A stretch of DNA of 64,000 bases from Auxenochlorella pyrenoidosa (Eukaryota; Chlorophyta; Trebouxiophyceae; Chlorellales; Chlorellaceae), in contig KQ482061.1 of NCBI GenBank assembly GCA_001430745.1, forward strand, positions 1,203,758 to 1,267,757, given 5' to 3'. This document shows, piece by piece, positions 58,000 to 64,000 of this stretch (position 1 is the first letter of the stretch; each line of letters starts with the position of its first letter). The notes beneath the pieces are model-generated. The model saw nothing but the letters and a program-made list of their open reading frames with translations. It made no database searches and was not told the DNA's origin. Made by a program: the position numbers and the translations under genes.

Positions 58000-60900
58000 A
58001 TGCCCCCCGCCCTGCGCCTGTGCCTGGTGCTCGAGAGCACCGCCCGTGCGGGAGCGCAGTGGCGTTCAAGGGCAGTGCTGCGGCACCTGATAGAGCCGCT
58101 GTTGGCGTTGGCAGAGACCGCGCCGGGTGGCTGCGAGCTGGCGCTGGTGTGCTTTGGCGCGCACGCACCGCACTCTGCCGCCGCTGTCGAGTCGTGCCTG
58201 GGCTGGTGGAGCGGGGCAAGCGCTGCAGAGTTCCGCACACACCTGCTGGATAGCCTGAGGTTCACCGGCGGAGGCGGCCAACCAGTGGCCCTGGCAGAGG
58301 CGCTGTTGGAGGCGGCATCGCTGTTTGCATGCGCGCCTGGGGGGAGCGGCGCCGGCGCTGGCGGCGCAGCGCCCGCGTGCCAGCAGCACTGCCTGGTCTT
58401 CCTGGCGTCAGAGCCGGCGCCCCAGCCGGTGCCCTGGCCCTTTGCGGGGGACTGCTGCATGGTGAGCCAATGGCTTGGGCTGGGCAGCCTGCAGCGCCGT
58501 GGCGGGGACCGACCTGTGCCGGGCAGCCCAGCCTCTCTCCCGCCTCGCTCTCCCCCCCATGCCTCATGTCGCAGTTCAAGCTGCCTGGCCTGGCCACATC
58601 TGCGGAGCTGTTCCACTGTCTGCGGCGGCGGGGCGTGCTGCTGAGCCTGGCCGGGAGCTCTGCCCTCCTCAGCAGCCAGGCACACCTGTGGCACCTGGCC
58701 AACCTGGCATCTGACTCGCCCATCAGGTTTCTTCCTCTCCAGAACAGCCCGCCCTGCAGCACTGCGGCACTACGACAGAGTTACCATGCTATTTGCGCTT
58801 GCACTGCTGCTTGGCGCAGACGTGCTGCTACAGCCAAGCGGTGCCTGCCCTCCCTGCCATGGGCACTTTTCTGCATGAGCGCCCACCTTCTCACCCACAA
58901 CCCTCTGCAGCCTGGAGGCGGCGCGCTGGGAACGGCTCAAACGGCAGCATGGGGGCGAGGCCATACAGCAGCAGCTGATGCGGTCGGTTGTGAGTCTGCC
59001 AGGGGGCGGCTATGCAGCGCTGCCCTTCTGGCCGCAGGCGCTCGAGGTGCTGCAGCAGAAGGCCGGCGGCAGGCTGCTGAGTACTGGGATGGCTGCCAGC
59101 AGGGGGGCAGGTGCGCGGCAGGCGGGAGGGCGGGGGCGGGCATGGAGTAGGCGGGCTGCGGCCGGGGCGTAGAGCAGCGGCGTGCGCAGCGGAGGCCGCC
59201 GCCAGGAGCGCCTGCTCTTGTTATGGGCCGGGAAGCGTGGTGTTGCGACATGGTTGCCAGGGACTTATCGCGTGTTGTCACCTGCGCAGGGAGCCTGCCA
59301 CCGGTCAGTGGCGACAGCCTGGAGCCAGTAGCAGACGCAGACGAGCCGGCAGCGCAGCAGGCGGGGACGGCAGGCGCGGCGGCTGGACGCCATTCAGCAG
59401 CACCAACGGGAGCATCCGGGCCGGGGATGGCAGGGAATGCCAAGCCCGCAGACATGCCGGCGCCGGCACCGCTGGCAGTGCACGCTGCGACGCCGCCCAT
59501 TGCTGCGGCAGCACCTGCAGTCCCTACCCCGCTGGCCGGGATTGTGCCCAGCCCAGAAGGGCCGCCTGTGGTGCAGTGGACGCCGCCGGGAACAGCGGCG
59601 GCGCAGCAGGCCACACCGCCGGTGGCCGCCTCCCCAGGCAGCTTCTGGGAGGTGCTCAACGCCGAGATCCTGAGCCCCGCGGAGGCGGAGCCCTCGGCCG
59701 TGCCAGCGCCAGCGGTGCAGACGCCGAGCTCCACCCCGCACGAGCCGGCGGTGCAGGGCCTGCCGCTGCCGCCGGTGCAGCAGGCGCAGCAGGGGGCGGC
59801 GGCGCCGGCGCGGCACGCCATGGCGCACCCGCCCATGGCGCACGCCGTGCCACTGTCTGGGCAGCATGCACAGCACCCGCACCAGGCCCAGCATGCGGTG
59901 CAGCCGCCGCCGCAGCTGCAGCAGCCGCAGGCGCTGGCGTCCACGGCTGCCGGCGGCATGCTGGGCATGCCGGGCGGCGGCGGCATGGTCAGCGGGGCCC
60001 CCTTGTTGGCCGCCACGGCCGCCTCGGCAGCCAGCCCCCACAGCGGCATGGGGGAGACCCACGGCAGGTACGTCATGGTCCACTCCTGCAGGGTGGTGGT
60101 GGACCAGAGGGTCACCCGCTCCGCCACCCTGCTGCTCGGCATGGGGCAGGTGAGCGGGCGGGGCAGGGCCGCGTGCCACCCAGTGCGGCCATGCCCTGTG
60201 GCAGGGGGTTTGTCTGGGGGCTGCCCAGCTCGGAGCGATGCCTGCCCTTCCTCGGGCACCCACCTAGCATGGTTGCCAGGGCGCAAGCTCAGCAGCAGGC
60301 AATGGCGGGCCTCTGTAGCCCCGCTGTGGATGCCTTGCCATTCCGCGACCGATTCCTTGCTGCCCGCGCTCGCCTGCCCCCGGGCGCAGGTGTGGGCCAT
60401 GCAGAGCGAGGCAGCTGCCCTGTCGGGCGTCAGCTGGCCGCAGGAGCTGCACGTGGTGAAGACACTGGCGCAGCACACGGCCAAGCATGCGCTGGCCAGC
60501 AAGCCCGGCTGCAGGAAGACGCGGCTCAGGATGTCGTACGCGTCCACAGAGGCAGAGGTGGGCGGGGCGGGGCCCTGGTGCCCGCTGCACGCTCGCGCGC
60601 TGCCTGCGGTGTGGGGGTCCAGCCCTGCATGGCAGCCCTGCAGAGAGCCGCTGCTGGGCTGCTGGCTGCAGAGTGCATTGCTGTGCCCTGGGGTGCCATA
60701 GATAGCTCTGGCAGGGCGATGCTTGCCTGCTGATGCTTGCTGCGGGACGCAAGGCCAGGTCGCGTGTGTCGCCCTGGGCTGCAGCGCCCCCCAGCGGGCC
60801 ACCTGCGCTGCATCCTCAGTGCCCAGGTTGCGCATTATGAGACAGCACGCACTGACGCCCCTCACGGCCTCGCCCTCGGTCCTCCCAGCGCAGGCCTTCA

Positions 60901-61043
60901 CAGCCAAGCTGCTGGAGGCCGGCGTTGCTGGGGTCGCCAACCTGGGCGGCACCGCGCTGGGCGTGCTCTTCCCGCTGCAGCACCCGCAGGCGCCCCAGAT
61001 CGTGCTGAACATGATGGTGGTGCCCAGCGCCAAGGGCGCCTAG
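58000..61043 (+). CDS. MED25: MED25-like Mediator subunit (vWA domain)
   Basis: MED25/PFT1 is a Mediator tail subunit that contacts transcription activators. ATG 58000 starts MPPALRLCLVLESTARAG, equivalent to the first strand of the MED25 vWA domain (...VVAEGTAALG in plants). CELALVCFGAHAPHSAAAVE, LGWWSGASAAEFRTHLLDSL, RFTGGGGQPVALAEALLEAA and CLVFLASEPAPQPVP continue the domain in the plant order, with FHCLRRRGVLLSLAG (about 58610-58655) matching the region where MED25 has CSVSLSVVCP. An exon at about 58912-59090 gives GGYAALPFWPQALEVLQQ. A long Ala/Pro/Gln-rich linker (59290-60060) follows, then a compact folded block (about 60067-61040) with WPQELHVVKTLAQHTAKHAL and GVANLGGTALGVLFPL, stop 61043. 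That last block may be the activator-binding part but I cannot match it firmly. Confidence 0.7.
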
Positions 61044-61691
61044 CTGGCCTGCTGCGGCCAGTGCTGTCTGCAGCTCCCAATATAATCCGGGGTTTGGGGC
61101 TGAACTGTGTTTTCCAAGTAGGGGGGGCCCGCGCCAGCACGCGCCCAGCGCCCTTGACCCCGCTTCCACGCACAGGCATGCAACTCCCGAGCCCCCTGCA
61201 CTTTGCAAGTGTGATGCCAAATCGTGCGCTGCTCCTCTGTCCCGGTTACCTTCCCCCCACCGGGCTCACGAGTGCTTCCCGTGGCTCAACACTGCGCTGG
61301 AATTGAATTTCCTCAGGGCTGCACTGGAATGAAAGGATTGCTGACCAAACTTTACGAAGGGTGTAGGTGAGGGACCAGGGAGGTCCCCCCTGAGAGTGCA
61401 CCAACTGGCAAGCAGTCGCCATTATAGGGGATTATGACGGTTAGCTGTTCATGCACAACGAGGATGATGAATGTTACACCGTTTATAGGCAGAAGGCGGC
61501 TATACCAGGGGAAGCAGGACTGGACACAGCTGTGATTGGTCGGTGCGGCGCACGGAACATCAATCCCCATGCTGCAGCACGCCGGGCCTACATCATGACG
61601 TGGCGGCGGCAGTGGCAGTGCTCATCAGCCGCCTCTGCCGCTATTCATATGCAATTGGTTCGCGATCTTCTTCTGCTTGCACGGTGGGCAC
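61044..61691. other. Intergenic region before ZNG1-like gene
   Basis: The 648 bases hold the MED25 3' untranslated region and the promoter of the next gene. The part 61400-61500 is comparatively A/T-rich. No gene is seen. Confidence 0.4.
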
Positions 61692-64000
61692 ATGTCTAGC
61701 TCCGACGACGAGCTGCCGCCTGAGGCAGTGCCTCTGGGTGCGGCTCCGGCCAGCGGGGGAGCGACTGGAGGAGCGGCAGATGATCGTGATGCACATGCAA
61801 CGAGCGCAAAGGTGCAGGCCATGCCCCTGCCTGCCACGGTGCTGCAGCCCGCTATGGGCGGCGGCCACCGCTCATAACAACGTGCTTGGCCTCAAGACCT
61901 GCAGGCTTGCTCTAGGGCTGCCAACTGTTTCTGAGGATCTCAACGCACAGACCCGTGTACAGCCAGTGTCGGAATGTGATCTCCCAGTGTCCCAGCATGT
62001 CCATGCAGCTGCTCCACGCGCTCCCGTGCCAGCGCCCCCGCCCATGTGCAGCCGGGCCATGCGGCCCCTCCCACCCCCCCCGCCCCGGTGCCCGTCACCC
62101 TCATCACCGGCTACCTGGGCGCGGGCAAGACCACGCTGGTCAACTGGGTGCTGACCGCGCGGCACGGCTTCCGCTGCGCCGTGCTGCTCAACGAGATTGC
62201 CGACTCTGCCGACATTGAGCGGGCGCTGGTCAAGGAGCCAGAGGTGCTGAGCTCTTGCCCCCCTGGCCGGCCTTGGGGGCCGCTTGCTGTGGGCACGCCG
62301 CCTGCCTGTGGTCCGTCAGGCGCCTCACACCTTATCCCCCAAGGTCCGTGGTGCTGGCCCCCGCTGAGCATCCTCGCCCCCCCTGGTGCACCAGCAGGGC
62401 CAGGAGGCCTCGCCGCTGGCCGAGTGGACGGAGCTGGAGAACGGCTGCATCTGCTGCTCAGCCAAGAACGACATGGTCAAAGGTGTGCGCGGCAAACGCT
62501 GGAGGCTGCAGAGCTTCCAGCATGGGAGGGGCAGGGGCTTTGCACATCCGTGCGGCTCCAGCCGGCCGGCGCTGCCCGCGGGTCGCACCCAGCAGGCACA
62601 CCCGCAGCCGCCAAGCGCCGCCCGCGCCGCGCCCGCCCCCGCAGCCCTGGAGTCTCTGATGCAGCAGCGCGACCGGTTCGATTACGTGCTCATCGAGACA
62701 ACTGGCCTGGCCAACCCGGGGCCGGTGGCCGCGGCGCTGTGGACGGACGAGCAGCTGGAGAGCAGGCAAGGGGGAGGGGCGAGTGGTCGGGGGGGGGGGG
62801 GGCAGCAGGCGCTGGCAGGGGCTCAGGGCTGCAGCCACATGGGCAGACAGACAGGTTGCATGCAGGTAAGCAGTGCTTGGTTGACGCATGCAGGGCAGGG
62901 GCTCAGAGCAGGGGGCTGGCTGCCAGCGGCGGCGTGTGGCACACTGACTCCTATGCTCCACTCCCAAACGTGGGCCCCCCCCACCGGCTCTTGGGCCCAC
63001 CTCGCTCCGCTTGTCTCCCTGCAGCGTGTGCCTGGACTGCATCGTGACTGTGGTGGATGCCCGGCACATCCGCCGCCAGCTGGCAGACCCCCGCCCCGAC
63101 GGCGCGGTGAACGAGGCGCAGCAGCAGGTGGCCTTTGCCGACGTGGTGCTGCTCAACAAGGTGTGTGTGGGGGTGGGGGTGGGGGGGGGGGGGGCGCTGC
63201 CGGCATGCCTGGGATGGCGAACCAGTGGATGGTGTGGGATGAGAAGGCTGGGCCACCCATCGCCTGGCGTCCCCCATGCCAGGACGGTTTGAGCAGGTGG
63301 CCGGCCCTGGGACTTTCCCCTGGGACGAGGCCCGCTGTGCAGCTTTGGCTGGCAGGGCTCTCTGTCAGGCCGGCGTCCCTGCCGCCCTCCCAGCCCAGCT
63401 CTGTCCGTGGCCCCTGCCCTCCCTTGCGTGCAGACCGACCTGGCGAGCGAGGCTGAGCTGGCAGAGGTGGAGGCAGAGATTCGGAGGATCAATGCGGAGG
63501 CGGGCATCACGCGCTGCCAGCGCTGCCAGATAGACCTCGCCCGCATCCTCAACACCGGCCTGTACTCTGCCAGCACGCAGGCAGCAGCAGGGCGCGAGCC
63601 GCCCGCCACCAGCGGCAGCGGCAGTGGGGAGGGCCAGCATGCAGGGGCATCGGAGGGGGGAGCACCTGCAGGCGCGGGCGAGGCAGGCTGCAGCCCAGAG
63701 CAGCAGGCGCAGGTTCAGGGTGAGCAGGAGCAGCCTGCATGCGGCAGCGACGGCAGCAGAGGGCCCCCCTGCGACGACCCGCAATGCAGCGACCCGCACC
63801 ACCACCACCACAGCGAGCACAGCAGCGTGCACGACGCGCGCATCGGCACGGTGACCATCCACCTGCCGGGCGCACCACTGGACCTCCCCAGCCTGCGCCG
63901 CTGGCTGGACACGCTGCTGTGGGAGGGGACGGCGGATGCGGCAGACCTGTTCCGCATCAAGGGGCTGCTCCACGTGGCCGGCAGCGCGCGCAAGCACATC
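61692..64000 (+). CDS. ZNG1: CobW/COG0523 zinc GTPase (ZNG1-type), C-terminus cut by window edge
   Basis: COG0523 GTPases deliver metal; the eukaryotic ZNG1 branch activates the zinc enzyme methionine aminopeptidase 1. Exon 1 (61692-61811) encodes an acidic leader, MSSSDDELPPEAVPLG. It joins an exon from 62052 with the Walker A motif TLITGYLGAGKTTLVNW. The metal site ENGCICCSAKND (CxCC) is at about 62437-62475, followed by LIETTGLANPGPVAAALW (about 62691-62743), LDCIVTVVDARH (about 63034-63066) and the guanine-specificity motif LLNKTDL split across 63150/63434. A His-rich linker, DPHHHHHSEHSSVHD (about 63791-63835), precedes the start of the CobW C-terminal domain, which runs past the window. 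The intron at 62766 begins with GC rather than GT. All GTPase motifs are intact. Confidence 0.88.
63799..63816 (+). other. Histidine-rich metal-binding loop in ZNG1-like protein
   Basis: Consecutive CAC codons encode five His residues, with a sixth and a seventh nearby. Such loops are common in COG0523 proteins and likely bind zinc. Confidence 0.75.

Noticed and set aside
58937..61033. Very long (698-codon) open frame on the minus strand
   Set aside because: It is the complement of the MED25 exons and linker; GC-rich codon bias keeps the opposite strand open. Its Cys/Ala/Gly-rich product has no domain.

Overview
The window is nuclear DNA of a GC-rich green alga, most like a Chlorella-type trebouxiophyte. 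The evidence is that almost every gene is cut into short exons by GT-AG introns with C-rich acceptors, coding sequence is rich in Ala, Gly, Pro and Gln codons, the gene set is eukaryotic (spliceosome, Mediator, CDK-activating kinase, F-box), and plant/algal-type secreted enzymes are present. No CRISPR, bacterial operon, tRNA, rRNA or mobile element was recognised. Coordinates given for genes run from start codon to stop codon and include introns. Exon calls were made by eye.

Layout, left to right: a CWC21/SRRM2-type splicing factor (minus, runs off the left edge); PAT1 mRNA-decay factor (plus); a large secreted protein with a C-terminal aerolysin/ETX-MTX2-like pore-forming-type module (plus); a cytosolic-type sulfotransferase (minus); a WD40 protein (plus); dihydroneopterin aldolase (minus); an unrecognised nuclear-looking protein (minus); a CUE-domain protein (plus); the U4/U6.U5 tri-snRNP protein PRPF6 (minus); a secretory-type sulfotransferase with an embedded WW domain and a 203-base assembly gap (plus); an F-box-like protein (minus); a membrane-anchored dual-specificity phosphatase (minus); a CDK-activating kinase subunit MAT1 without its RING finger (plus); a secreted PhoX/DUF839 phosphatase (minus); a MED25-like Mediator subunit (plus); and a CobW/ZNG1-type zinc GTPase that runs off the right edge (plus).

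The genes do not form a pathway. Several neighbours are divergent pairs sharing short upstream regions (CWC21/PAT1, sulfotransferase/WD40, unknown/CUE, phosphatase/MAT1, PhoX/MED25). Loosely shared themes are RNA processing (CWC21, PRPF6, PAT1), transcription (MAT1, MED25), sulfate transfer (two unrelated sulfotransferase types) and secreted proteins (the aerolysin-like protein and PhoX).

The most noteworthy items are the secreted aerolysin-like protein, the RING-less MAT1, the WW domain inside a sulfotransferase, a PhoX homologue with Gly where the metal-binding Cys is expected, a 16-base match to a sequencing adapter at 12790-12805 (probable assembly artefact), and a consistent pattern of G-runs after splice donors and C-runs before splice acceptors.
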